Below are positions 1-7,244 of a stretch of 22,201 bases of DNA, piece by piece. Numbering within the stretch: the stretch's first letter is position 1; each line of letters opens with the position of its first letter. The stretch is from assembly GCA_016932895.1 (NCBI GenBank), contig JAFGCA010000012.1:1-22201 (forward strand). Reading direction: 5' to 3'. The notes beneath the pieces were generated by a model. It was not told the DNA's origin, made no database searches, and worked only from the letters and a program-made list of their open reading frames with translations. The translations under genes and the position numbers were made by a program. This stretch comes from Sedimentisphaerales bacterium (GTDB lineage: Bacteria > Planctomycetota > Phycisphaerae > Sedimentisphaerales > SG8-4).

Positions 1-883
1 GGGTTCGATCAGCCAGCGAGATAGCTCGCCCTTCAAACTCGTCGGCACCTTCTCCAAGATCATCACCAGCATTCAACACCTCCGCAATATCGGGCAAGAT
101 GCGCCGTATCAGCTTGGTCTGCTTGAACGCGTCTCGGCATGCCAGCCGGGCCCGTCTCTCCACATGTTCCTCAGAATCGGCTACTACCTGGAAAGCCAGG
201 GGAACGGCAATCTCGGTCTTGTAAAGATCGGCCACATCATACACAAAGCTCAGCACTTTGCCGGTATGTATGAAGCCGATGGCAGGGCTGTAACCGGCGG
301 AGAGGATCGCAGCGTGGCAGAGGCTGTAGACGCAGGCATTTGCCGAGGACATCGCCCTGTTCAATGGATCTGCCGTATACCAACTGCTCTGATCGTAGTT
401 CCGGCCCTCCCATTTCACGCCACACTCCTGAGCCATTCGCTGGTAGGTCTTGCGGACTCTTGCGCCTTCCATGCCCCTGAGTTGCTGTATCGTGACATCA
501 GCCGGAACGGGTGACGGAAACCGCTTGAGGTACATCCGGCGGGCCACGCGTTCCCGTTCTTCCGGAGACGCATACAGTTCAGCTTGTCGCAGTAGCCTGC
601 GAGCGCTGTGCGTTCCACCGGTGCCAAACGCGTACATCTTCACGCCTTGTTCGCCGACGAAGCAGATCAGGCAGTTATTGGCCGCAAGCGCCTTGGCCGC
701 CTGCTGGGTGATCGAGGTCCCAGGCCCCAGCATGACCAGCGACAGTTGATCTATCGGGATGCGTGTTCGCGCCTCTGCCTGTCGAAACACCAGGCCTTCC
801 CTGTCCTTGTCCAAACCTCCATGTTCCAGATACAGATGGCTCCACCGATCCTCGAATTTGGGAAGCTCATGCAAATTCGCCAT
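1..883 (-). CDS. cas1: Type I-E Cas1 integrase, C-terminus cut by window edge
   Basis: Cas1 is the metal-dependent integrase that, with Cas2, inserts new spacers into the CRISPR array. About 294 codons are readable from ATG 883 to the window edge; E. coli Cas1 has 305 residues, so only a short tail is missing. The start is set by AGGAGATTCA directly upstream. The type I-E catalytic set is visible: Glu in QLRGMEGARVRKTY, His in AIGFIHTGK, and two Asp in SFVYDVADLYKTE. These correspond to E141, H208, D218 and D221 of E. coli Cas1. The sequence is intact and resembles canonical I-E Cas1 rather than a degenerate copy. It is the last cas gene visible; cas2 and the array would be expected further left. 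The gene lies directly after a remnant of a second cas6e, which suggests that this adaptation gene belonged to a different effector cassette from the one now upstream. Confidence 0.95.
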   Translation of the reverse strand, partial: MANLHELPKFEDRWSHLYLEHGGLDKDREGLVFRQAEARTRIPIDQLSLVMLGPGTSITQQAAKALAANNCLICFVGEQGVKMYAFGTGGTHSARRLLRQAELYASPEERERVARRMYLKRFPSPVPADVTIQQLRGMEGARVRKTYQRMAQECGVKWEGRNYDQSSWYTADPLNRAMSSANACVYSLCHAAILSAGYSPAIGFIHTGKVLSFVYDVADLYKTEIAVPLAFQVVADSEEHVERRARLACRDAFKQTKLIRRILPDIAEVLNAGDDLGEGADEFEGRAISLADRT

Positions 884-891
884 TGAATCTC

Positions 892-1157
892 CTAAGCCGG
901 TGCAATGCTTAGCAGACCCATACCCAGTCCCTTGGCCGGGCCAATGCCGCAGCAAAGCGTCTGGTAAAACGCCTCCGAATCAGTGACTTCCAGCGTTTCC
1001 TCACACTGGTCGCCAAAGACCGCGATTCTGTTTAAAAATCGTCCGTCTCCATCTGATCTATCGACTATTCGTGGGAGTGACTTAACTTCTATGGGAACGA
1101 CCTGGAGCAGCCCCCAAAGGACCCGCGCCGGTTTTGCGCCACCACCAAACAGCCCGG
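892..1157 (-). pseudogene. C-terminal remnant of a second, divergent Cas6e
   Basis: Between the stop of the intact cas6e and cas1 lies an open frame ending at TAG 894-892 whose product ends in GIGPAKGLGMGLLSIAPA. This is the glycine-rich C-terminal signature of Cas6e (E. coli Cas6e ends GIGPAKSMGCGLLSLAPL). The preceding stretch (FGDQCEETLEVTDSEAFYQ) fits the strand and helix that come before that motif. The frame has no ATG, GTG or TTG start in this interval, and its sequence differs from the intact Cas6e next door except in the motif. It is therefore not a recent tandem copy. The stop codon sits directly against the cas1 ribosome-binding site, the normal cas6e-cas1 arrangement of a I-E operon. 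Homology is clear for roughly the last 60 codons; further upstream it is uncertain. The 274 bp between cas6e and cas1 hold nothing else I recognise. Confidence 0.8.
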
Positions 1158-2000
1158 TTATCGGTTGACGGGGGCAATAGACAACAGCCCAAAACCGAAT
1201 GCCTTGGCGTGTCCGACACCGTTGATAACTGCCTCTCGCAGCAGATCGGAGTCTGTGCAGACGAGTACACCTTCAAACAGCCCTCCATTGTAGCGCTTTT
1301 GAGTCGGCTTATCTTGGTTTGAACCGCCTCCGCCTTTGCCAGGGTTGCGTACGACAGTATGAATGGCCTCCATCAACAATGGTGACACCTTTTCGTCAAC
1401 AACGCGGAACCCACGTCCACTTCCCATCTGCGTCAGCCACTCTCGCCACGGGTCCCAGCGAGCGAGAAGGACTCTCTGACGTTCGGCGGGATCGATAGGT
1501 AGCGGATCGGGCATTGGCTCTGGTAGTACGGGAATCTCCGTACGCTTTCTACAATGGATAGTCAAGCCGGAGCGAGTTGTCCGCATCTTCCCAGACGGGT
1601 GGACGACACTCTTCGGATTGACGACATGGGCCAGTAGTCGAAATCGATACGACTGATCGCGAAGGGGCATAGGGTCGAAGTCCCTCACAGCGGGTTCATC
1701 GGCAAGGAGATATGGGGCGTTTTGAAATGCGTAATCCCACTTCGGCTCGTCCACGGATTGCACGAGAATCCTTGGGGGACCATCGCGTTCGATTCGGAAC
1801 AGGAAACCAGCTTGGCAGCGCGCGGGCTTTGGTTTAGCAATAGTTGATCCATTCCATGTGCCCAAGAAGAATGGGTCATCTTGACGACGCTGGTCGTTGG
1901 GGAATGCCATCCACAACCGTTGATGAACCCGATAGAGGTTACCAAGCCATTTTCGGCCGGGTCGATTGTCAACACTGACGCGTAACAAAGAAAGGTACAT
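1158..2000 (-). CDS. cas6e: Cas6e pre-crRNA endoribonuclease
   Basis: Cas6e (CasE) cuts the CRISPR transcript in each repeat and stays bound to the 3' hairpin of the crRNA in Cascade. The 280-residue product starts MYLSLLRV, the usual Cas6e start; an upstream in-frame TTG at 2021 is less likely. The catalytic-type His is at residue 26 in NLYRVHQRLW, matching the H20/H26 position of E. coli and Thermus enzymes. The C-terminal signature GVGHAKAFGFGLLSIAPV is complete. At 280 residues it is longer than the E. coli protein (199); the extra length is mainly in the middle (residues about 40 to 230), including a Gly-rich segment PGKGGGGSNQ. It starts 17 bp after the cas5 stop, with GGAAGGG as a likely ribosome-binding site, so it belongs to the same operon. 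It is followed by the tail of another Cas6e. Confidence 0.95.
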   Translation of the reverse strand: MYLSLLRVSVDNRPGRKWLGNLYRVHQRLWMAFPNDQRRQDDPFFLGTWNGSTIAKPKPARCQAGFLFRIERDGPPRILVQSVDEPKWDYAFQNAPYLLADEPAVRDFDPMPLRDQSYRFRLLAHVVNPKSVVHPSGKMRTTRSGLTIHCRKRTEIPVLPEPMPDPLPIDPAERQRVLLARWDPWREWLTQMGSGRGFRVVDEKVSPLLMEAIHTVVRNPGKGGGGSNQDKPTQKRYNGGLFEGVLVCTDSDLLREAVINGVGHAKAFGFGLLSIAPVNR

Positions 2001-2017
2001 TTGACAACCCTTCCGTC

Positions 2018-3136
2018 TCAAAAAACTGGTAAATCATCGAAGAAGGCAACGTTTTGTGTGCGGCCGGCTTGTAGCAACTCCGCACGCCGACTGAACCGTC
2101 GGTTCTTCAGCAGCCGTTCGATTTGCTCCAGAATATGCGGGCGCTGCTGTGGGTCCGCCGGGTCTATTCGCCGGTGGCGCATGTCCTTGCCGTATTCCAG
2201 CGAGGTACAGGCTTCGTGACAGAGCCTGCATAGAGATCGTACCGTTTCCAATCGTACGTCAGTATAATTGAGATGGTGGACTTCCACGGCCGGGGACTTG
2301 CAAAATACGCAGAGATGATGATCGAACTCCAGGCGGTTACGCCTCAGGTCATCCCAGCCAGGTCCATACGGATCAACCCACTTACGAGACGCTGCGGGCG
2401 GGTGTAGTGGCCCGCCGACAGGGACGGTGATAGTAGCGCAGATGACAAAGCGTACACCGTGGTTGTAGTAACCGAAACCTTGCGGAACGTCATGGACGAC
2501 CCTTGCGCCCTCGGGCGGTGGCGAACCCGGCGGATGTTCGATGTAGCAATCGAGTTGCCGCGTTCCGGAGCGACCACGCCCGTCAATCGCTGCAATTCGC
2601 GGCTGCCATGATACAGAGGCAAGGGCGCTCATTGGCGAATCAAACGTGCCCGTCCCCACGAACACGGGTTCGGCAGGAACACAGCACTTGCGGCCAAGGA
2701 ACACCGGCCAGACAGGGTCATCGAGCCATTTGGCGCAGTCACGGATCGCTGCAGGAGCGCCATGGAGCGCGACGAGGAACGACGCGTCCCAAAGATACTG
2801 TCGGCGCGAAAGCAGCGTTTCGAACGGCCGGTCCTTCTTGTTGCCTTCGTGCTTGAGACCTCCTTCTGCCTTGCGCATGCCAATCTTCGCTCCGGCAGTA
2901 TGATAGTCCCAGTCGAGTGTGCCGGACCGGTCCACACGCACGCCCACGGTGAGCGATGACAAGGTTTCCAATTCTACAGCGGAGTTTTCCCGGCGTACTC
3001 CCTTGGCACAGAGCAACAACCCCAGCACTCCCGATTTACTGGGATACGCGTCAGTGCGGCGGAGTTGAAACCGTGAGGATGTCCCCCACGCTTGCATCGG
3101 ACCAGCAAGGCGAAGTAAGAGCGTGTTGTCGTTCAT
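2018..3136 (-). CDS. cas5: Cas5e fused to a C-terminal HNH nuclease
   Basis: This 372-residue protein has a Cas5e (CasD) body followed by an HNH nuclease. Residues 1 to about 240 are Cas5e: LLLRLAGPMQAWG at 6-18, RFQLRRTDAYPSKSGVLGLL at 22-41, and a C-terminal strand near GVRFVICATITVP. Canonical Cas5e ends about there. Residues 265-346 add a zinc-supported HNH module: C276-x2-C279, H287-H288, N290, then C303-x2-C306-H307, as in CxxC...HHL...LCxxCH nucleases. Cas5 binds the 5' handle of the crRNA near the PAM-proximal end of Cascade. The HNH could therefore cut bound DNA without Cas3, and no cas3 is present in the window. Type I-E systems with HNH on Cas5 were described in 2023 and cleave DNA without Cas3; this seems to be a member. 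The start overlaps the cas7 stop by 4 bp (ATGA). Confidence 0.93.
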   Translation of the reverse strand: MNDNTLLLRLAGPMQAWGTSSRFQLRRTDAYPSKSGVLGLLLCAKGVRRENSAVELETLSSLTVGVRVDRSGTLDWDYHTAGAKIGMRKAEGGLKHEGNKKDRPFETLLSRRQYLWDASFLVALHGAPAAIRDCAKWLDDPVWPVFLGRKCCVPAEPVFVGTGTFDSPMSALASVSWQPRIAAIDGRGRSGTRQLDCYIEHPPGSPPPEGARVVHDVPQGFGYYNHGVRFVICATITVPVGGPLHPPAASRKWVDPYGPGWDDLRRNRLEFDHHLCVFCKSPAVEVHHLNYTDVRLETVRSLCRLCHEACTSLEYGKDMRHRRIDPADPQQRPHILEQIERLLKNRRFSRRAELLQAGRTQNVAFFDDLPVF

Positions 3137-4419
3137 GCGACCGCCTCCGCTCTCGGAGCAACGGAAGCCGCGCTAACTGCCTTGACGAGTGCGTCGAGTG
3201 TCTCCTTAGGTGTGGCGCCGTTGATTGCGGTCTCAGCGTGCCCGACCGCGAGCAAATAGCGCTGGATGTCGGCAGGAGCAAAGGCCGGGGAGACCGATTC
3301 CACATGAGCCTTGAGCGCCTCGGCGGAACGTGATAGGTAATTCGGTCCTTGCACCGGCTGAAGAAACGCATTGGCGTAGCTGATCGGACGTTTGATCTTC
3401 GAGAGTTCGACCAGAATCAGTTGAGGGACTCCATGACTCGCGAAGCTGTTTTGCTTGCCGGTGGGATTCGCCAACGCGGCAGCCGCCAGCAAAGCGCCAA
3501 CCGCTTTGGACGCTTCATTGTCGGACCATGCTTGTCCATTCTGACTCAGGTGCTTTCTGAGGGCATCGAGATCAAGATTGAGATATTTGTAATAGACCGA
3601 GGCGTTGTAAAACATCTCCGTCTCACCAGATCCCAGGAAGGCAGCACCAGCTTTGTCCATTTGGTTGGTTGCATAATTGGCCTTGCAGTCGTCCATGGCT
3701 GTAAAATAGTCGCTCTCAATCACTGTCTCGTGCGTGCCGATTGCATGTGCGACCTGGCACGCGGCTTCTACATTGACAACCAGATCGCTGGTGGTCATCC
3801 GCCCGAACAAGCCAATGTCCACGGTGAGTAACTGGCTCGCGTCCGCGATTGCGCGGACGAGCTTCTCCACTTTCTTGTCCAGCGGTCTCTTCTCGTCTTT
3901 CTTCGGCTTTGGTTTGAGCGTGCCGACGAAATGTTGGTACGCTTTGGGATCCTCCTTCCGAAATTCTGCAATCAACCTGGCGATAGCCGCAGCGAACGGT
4001 GGTGGAAAGAAAACAAGTTGGCCAGTCTGACCTGTCGCGTCGCCAGCGGAAGTGCTTGTGTCTGCTTCAGATGCATTCTCTTCTTTCAGCTCTTCGGACT
4101 GTTTTGGGCTCTTCTCCTTCTTGAACCGACTGGCGATGGCTGCCATTAGTGCATTCAACTCCTCATCAGGAAAGGTGGTCCCGCTGTCCTTTTTCAATGC
4201 GTCAGCGACCATTCGCGGCAGATACGTGGTGCGATCAGCGAGTGCATCACCGAAAGTGCCCTTAAACTGCTCAGATTGTCGGATGTTTCGTTTGAGGCAC
4301 TGGCTACTGATGCGGCCCCGCGTCACACCACCGAATACACATTTCTTCGGCTGACCAGTCTCATCGCGATTGAGATTGCCGGGAGGCATGCTCTGAAGCA
4401 TGTGAATCTGGATGAACAT
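3133..4419 (-). CDS. cas7e: Cas7e (CasC/Cse4) Cascade backbone subunit
   Basis: Cas7e polymerises along the crRNA spacer and forms the Cascade backbone. The 428-residue product begins MFIQIHMLQSMPPGNLNRDE and continues KKCVFGGVTRGRISSQCLKR. Both blocks are hallmarks of the Cas7e N-terminus. ATG 4419 is chosen because AAGGAGAT lies just upstream; the in-frame extension to 4473 overlaps the cas8e end and has no such site. It is longer than the usual 350 or so residues. The extra is mostly a charged, low-complexity stretch at residues about 100-132 (KKEKSPKQSEELKEE then Ser/Thr/Gly) and a Lys-rich loop at 168-183, probably a flexible insertion. SDLVVNVEAACQVAHAIGTH at 211-230 and the C-terminal GPNYLSRSAEALKAHV region are Cas7e-like. 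It is translationally coupled to cas5 by a 4-bp overlap and begins only 20 bp after the cas8e stop. Confidence 0.95.
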   Translation of the reverse strand: MFIQIHMLQSMPPGNLNRDETGQPKKCVFGGVTRGRISSQCLKRNIRQSEQFKGTFGDALADRTTYLPRMVADALKKDSGTTFPDEELNALMAAIASRFKKEKSPKQSEELKEENASEADTSTSAGDATGQTGQLVFFPPPFAAAIARLIAEFRKEDPKAYQHFVGTLKPKPKKDEKRPLDKKVEKLVRAIADASQLLTVDIGLFGRMTTSDLVVNVEAACQVAHAIGTHETVIESDYFTAMDDCKANYATNQMDKAGAAFLGSGETEMFYNASVYYKYLNLDLDALRKHLSQNGQAWSDNEASKAVGALLAAAALANPTGKQNSFASHGVPQLILVELSKIKRPISYANAFLQPVQGPNYLSRSAEALKAHVESVSPAFAPADIQRYLLAVGHAETAINGATPKETLDALVKAVSAASVAPRAEAVA

Positions 4420-4439
4420 TGAAATCTCCTTTCTTGGGT

Positions 4440-6125
4440 TTATCGCCCGAGTAATTGGTTGAGGCGATGACATAAACTCTGCCAGTCGATTGGAGTTGGT
4501 TCCCGCAGCCTGAGATGCTGGTGGATGGCACTGTGAAGAGCGGCCTCCAATCGCTGTCCGCGCGGCAGGGAAATAGGGTAAGGCGAACGCACGCCACGTT
4601 CACCACGCCGCTCGTCAAGCTGACGCTTCGGAAGCACGTCGAGCGGACAGAACCTTGCGTTGGGGCGCAGGAATCGTGCATGCGAAGGCACACCAGCCAT
4701 GAGCTTCAGTACGAGCCAGGCAACGTTTCGTGAAGGCAGGCCAGAGATTCTCCGATCTCGTAACCCCCAGAGCAAGCCGGTGAGTAGGTCAAACGCAGCC
4801 GGGGATTCGTGCGTCGGGCGATAGGCGGCGCATGCCAGAACAGCCCAGTCGGCGTGGGTGAGAAGCCGTATGGCAAACTGAACAAACGCAGTCGTACCAT
4901 TCGCCAGGCGAGCCGTGCGACGGCTTGTCCACCCGTCAACCTCCTGCTGTCGCCAAGGCAAAGGTGCAGGGGGCACGAGAGCGCGGAGTGTATCTGACGA
5001 TAGACTTTCCACCGCAATCTGTCGATGGTCAAAGGTCTTGGCGTCTTTGCCTGTGGTGCAGGGGATGACAAGGCACCAGCCCCGATGATCTGGATTCTTC
5101 GCGACGATCTCCGATTTTGCCAGAGCTTCCTCATCGAGGAGCCGTCTTAGGTCTCGGCAGTTTACGGCGGCAAACCCATCTATCCTATCCGTGCTCTTGA
5201 TCGCTATGTAGGGTTTGTCGTAGGAGTAGAAGGCTGCGGGGTCTTGCCACTCGAAGGGTTGACCATCAACCCGCTTCTTCGTCTGTTCGTTCTTCAGGTA
5301 AACGATTCGGCCAATCACAGTGACGCCAACCTGACCACATCCCCAACATTTCCCTGCCGGCTGCGGCGAGAGAAGATGTATGCGTCTCGGATTCCACGTG
5401 AACGCCTCAAGATAAGGGATTTCCGCGTCCTTGGCAGTCGGCTCAAAATGGCCGCTCCATTTCGCCTCGCCCGATTCTTCCGCAAGAGGAACGAGATTCA
5501 AGCCGAGCGTGACGGCCAGGTTTGCACCCAATGCCATTGCCATGATTGGCGGTGCGTTATGCACGGAGGGCGTCTTTCCTTGGCCACCGGATTGGCTCCA
5601 AGGAACTACGCGCAGCATTCCCATTGTCGCGCATCGAAGGCAGAGGCGCATGTTACGGTCATCGCCGTGATGAAAGTGAGCAATATTGATTCCTGACGGA
5701 AACTCGGCGAACAAAGAGCCGACAGACTTCCAATCCTTCTTCTTGGCGTTCTTCTGTGCAGCCTCTTGCAGGAATGGGGCTTCGTCGTCGAACATACGGA
5801 AGCGATGCGCCTCTGCCTTGATAGCACCAAGAACGGTTTGCGGCACTTCGCCCCGCAAGAGGGACTCCCTAACGTGCTGGACCCCTCCTGCTGCGTCGGC
5901 CTTCCAGTATAGTAGCGTCAATAGAAAACGGTGCGCGGCAAACCGATCAAACGGACTGGCGGCGGCAATGCAGCGTATGCCCTTTGCTTGGTTCAGCGCA
6001 TCTAACGGGGAGCAGACCTTAGCTTCTGCATTGGCACGCATTGTGTCCAACCAAGGAGAGGTCAGTACATTCCAGTCTGCGCCCGGGAACGGTTCATTCG
6101 TCAAGTGAGACATGGGCTGCTCCAT
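4440..6125 (-). CDS. cas8e: Cas8e (CasA/Cse1) large subunit of Cascade
   Basis: Cas8e recognises the PAM and helps open target DNA. In the 561-residue product, WNVLTSPWLDTMRANAEAK (18-36) and CSPLDALNQAKGIRCIA (38-54) correspond to the NLLTEPWIPV and following segments of Cse1. EFPSGINIAHFHH (141-153), MALGANLAVTLGLNLVPL (197-214) and HLLSPQPAGKCWGCGQVG (250-267) fit the Cse1 core, including a CxxC at C260/C263. A second CxxC is at C162/C165. ATG 6125 (alternative ATG 6113) has a weak ribosome-binding site. It lies inside a well-initiated 23-codon frame, so coupling to that frame is likely. The C-terminus (about 380-561) is helical; its last part (PTPIDWQSLCHRLNQLLGR) loosely resembles the PIDW-x2-L motif near the end of Cse2/Cas11. 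No separate cse2 gene follows, so a Cas11-like role for this tail is possible but unproven. Confidence 0.9.
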   Translation of the reverse strand: MEQPMSHLTNEPFPGADWNVLTSPWLDTMRANAEAKVCSPLDALNQAKGIRCIAAASPFDRFAAHRFLLTLLYWKADAAGGVQHVRESLLRGEVPQTVLGAIKAEAHRFRMFDDEAPFLQEAAQKNAKKKDWKSVGSLFAEFPSGINIAHFHHGDDRNMRLCLRCATMGMLRVVPWSQSGGQGKTPSVHNAPPIMAMALGANLAVTLGLNLVPLAEESGEAKWSGHFEPTAKDAEIPYLEAFTWNPRRIHLLSPQPAGKCWGCGQVGVTVIGRIVYLKNEQTKKRVDGQPFEWQDPAAFYSYDKPYIAIKSTDRIDGFAAVNCRDLRRLLDEEALAKSEIVAKNPDHRGWCLVIPCTTGKDAKTFDHRQIAVESLSSDTLRALVPPAPLPWRQQEVDGWTSRRTARLANGTTAFVQFAIRLLTHADWAVLACAAYRPTHESPAAFDLLTGLLWGLRDRRISGLPSRNVAWLVLKLMAGVPSHARFLRPNARFCPLDVLPKRQLDERRGERGVRSPYPISLPRGQRLEAALHSAIHQHLRLREPTPIDWQSLCHRLNQLLGR

Positions 6126-6172
6126 TCTCGTAGGGCCCTAATCAAGTCGTCGTCCAATAGGTTGTATTTCAT
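6101..6172 (-). pseudogene. 23-codon frame: possible N-terminal stub of another Cas8e
   Basis: The frame opens with a strong ribosome-binding site (AGGGAGGTGA, five to six bases before ATG 6172), encodes MKYNLLDDDLIRALREW plus six residues, and stops at TGA 6103-6101. The cas8e ATG at 6125 lies inside it in another frame. MKYNLLDDDLIR resembles the first residues of one clade of Cse1 proteins (NLLxDPLIRV), yet the downstream cas8e encodes its own equivalent segment (WNVLTSPWLDT). The stub is therefore redundant. It may be the surviving start of a replaced cas8e. It may still act as the translation-entry site for the current operon, with the ribosome restarting at 6125 or 6113. A chance leader peptide is the alternative. 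The match is only about 12 to 17 residues, so the homology is suggestive. Confidence 0.5.
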
Positions 6173-6554
6173 TGTCACCTCCCTTTCATTCGCCAAGGGC
6201 TTGCCTGCCCACGCCACTGGCCAGACTCCGTCTCCGTGGGTTGCGACCAACGAGCACGCCGTCCATACTCGCAGACCAGGACCGCCCGTCATGCGCAGAC
6301 CGCAGCCGCTCCATCTACATCCCAAATCACCGAAGAAACCTTGAATACGGCTGCATGTAGCCCCAGATCCCACCGGCAGCAGGAACGGCCTACCTGACAT
6401 GATCGACCGTAGAGGGGCGTTTCTGAGGAGCCTGGGGCGTCAGGTCGGGCGCACAACGTCAGTAAGGCCTCCCTCCCACGGCCGTCCCCCCGGCTCTTTG
6501 TGGTCGCCGGCATTTTCTCCGCTACTCCGCACGTTCCCGACTTCAAATCCTTAC

Positions 6555-6570
6555 GGATTCACCCGAATCC
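6555..6570. repeat. Inverted repeat at the predicted cas transcription start
   Basis: GGATTC-ACCC-GAATCC is a perfect 6-bp-arm palindrome immediately downstream of the candidate cas -10 box. A related half site, AAATCC, lies at 6545-6550. The position at about +1 to +16 fits an operator or a small 5' hairpin in the cas transcript. Confidence 0.4.
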
Positions 6571-6576
6571 AACCAT

Positions 6577-6606
6577 AGAATACCACTAAGCATAGGTGCC
6601 TGTCAA
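6577..6606 (-). promoter_or_regulatory. Candidate cas operon promoter
   Basis: On the minus strand there is a perfect TTGACA (6606-6601), an 18-bp spacer and TATTCT (6582-6577). It points toward the cas genes about 400 nt upstream of their first start codon. Transcription would begin near 6570, at the edge of an inverted repeat. This is the best sigma70-type match I found in the 1.1-kb gap. A 400-nt leader is long, so another promoter nearer the genes is possible. Confidence 0.45.
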
Positions 6607-6761
6607 AGCCAAAATCAGCCCTCTCCAGGCGAAATGCCTCATTTCAAGCCGGAGAACGGCCCAAAGAGGCCAAAGACGCGGCAGGAAGGAAGTACGCCGC
6701 GCAGGCCGCTACGTCTCTGGCTGTCTATGAAGGCGTTTGCCGAGGCCAAAATGTTGACACT

Positions 6762-6784
6762 AAAATCGAAGAAATGCCGATTTT
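6762..6784. repeat. AT-rich hairpin with 7-bp arms
   Basis: AAAATCG and CGATTTT form perfect arms around a 9-nt loop and run into a T-tract on the plus strand. The left arm is part of AAAATCGAAGAA, repeated at 6926-6937, where it is again followed by a T-run and CTGG/CAGG-like bases. It could be a weak terminator or a duplicated binding site; neither is proven. Confidence 0.3.
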
Positions 6785-7148
6785 TCCAGGTTTTGGGAAG
6801 CCGTGAAATCGGATGATGGAGAGGAAGCGAGGGTCTCCGCCTCTTTGCAGATCGGGATGGGCGCGAAGCATGTTGTATCGGGCATATGGTGGGAATCCAG
6901 GTACACGTCACGACAGACGTGCAGAAAAATCGAAGAATCCCAAATTTTTTTTCTGGCACGATAGTTGCGCATCCAGTGACCAGACTATTACCAGTCCCCT
7001 GCTCGGGGATAGCAAAACCCCTTTTGTGTGCGCGCGGTCGCAGAAAGTGTGAACGAAAAGCCGAGTAAAGGATTTCTGATAGTCTACTCAGTGGTGCTCA
7101 AAGGTGCCATTTGGGTGAAGGATGGTGACAACCTGTGGCAAAAGTCAC

Positions 7149-7178
7149 TTGACCAACCCCCCAGGGCATGCGTATTTT
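7149..7178 (+). promoter_or_regulatory. Candidate promoter of the excisionase operon
   Basis: TTGACC (7149-7154), an 18-bp spacer and TATTTT (7173-7178) lie about 65 nt upstream of the 7245 start codon. Downstream, GCTGTATTTGT (7197-7207) recurs in inverted orientation at 8123-8133 in front of the primase-polymerase gene. This suggests a shared regulator site. Confidence 0.35.
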
Positions 7179-7244
7179 CATATTAAAGTAGATGGTGCTG
7201 TATTTGTATTAACAGAAGGATGTTTTTTGTAAGGAGATTGAAAC

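Larger units (their letters stand above)
6173..7244. other. 1.07-kb divergent intergenic region, no convincing gene
   Basis: This gap separates the leftward cas operon from the rightward mobile-element genes. Short open frames exist, but none has a recognisable product or a good initiation site. I see no cas3 sequence and no CRISPR repeats. It holds the candidate cas promoter and palindrome (6555-6606), an AT-rich hairpin at 6762-6784, a 12-bp direct repeat (AAAATCGAAGAA) at 6762-6773 and 6926-6937, a 6-bp-arm inverted repeat (CACGTC/GACGTG) at 6904-6921, and the likely promoter of the excisionase gene near 7149-7178. It becomes more AT-rich toward 7245. Confidence 0.6.

Noticed and set aside
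6289..6546. Cas3 remnant or small protein upstream of cas8e
   Set aside because: I read the minus-strand frames across 6173-6400 and the 85-codon frame at 6289-6546, and found no helicase or HD motif and no convincing start site.
6173..7244. CRISPR array or leader upstream of the cas genes
   Set aside because: No repeat unit of about 28 bp recurs at regular spacing; only short isolated inverted and direct repeats are present. The array is probably left of cas1.
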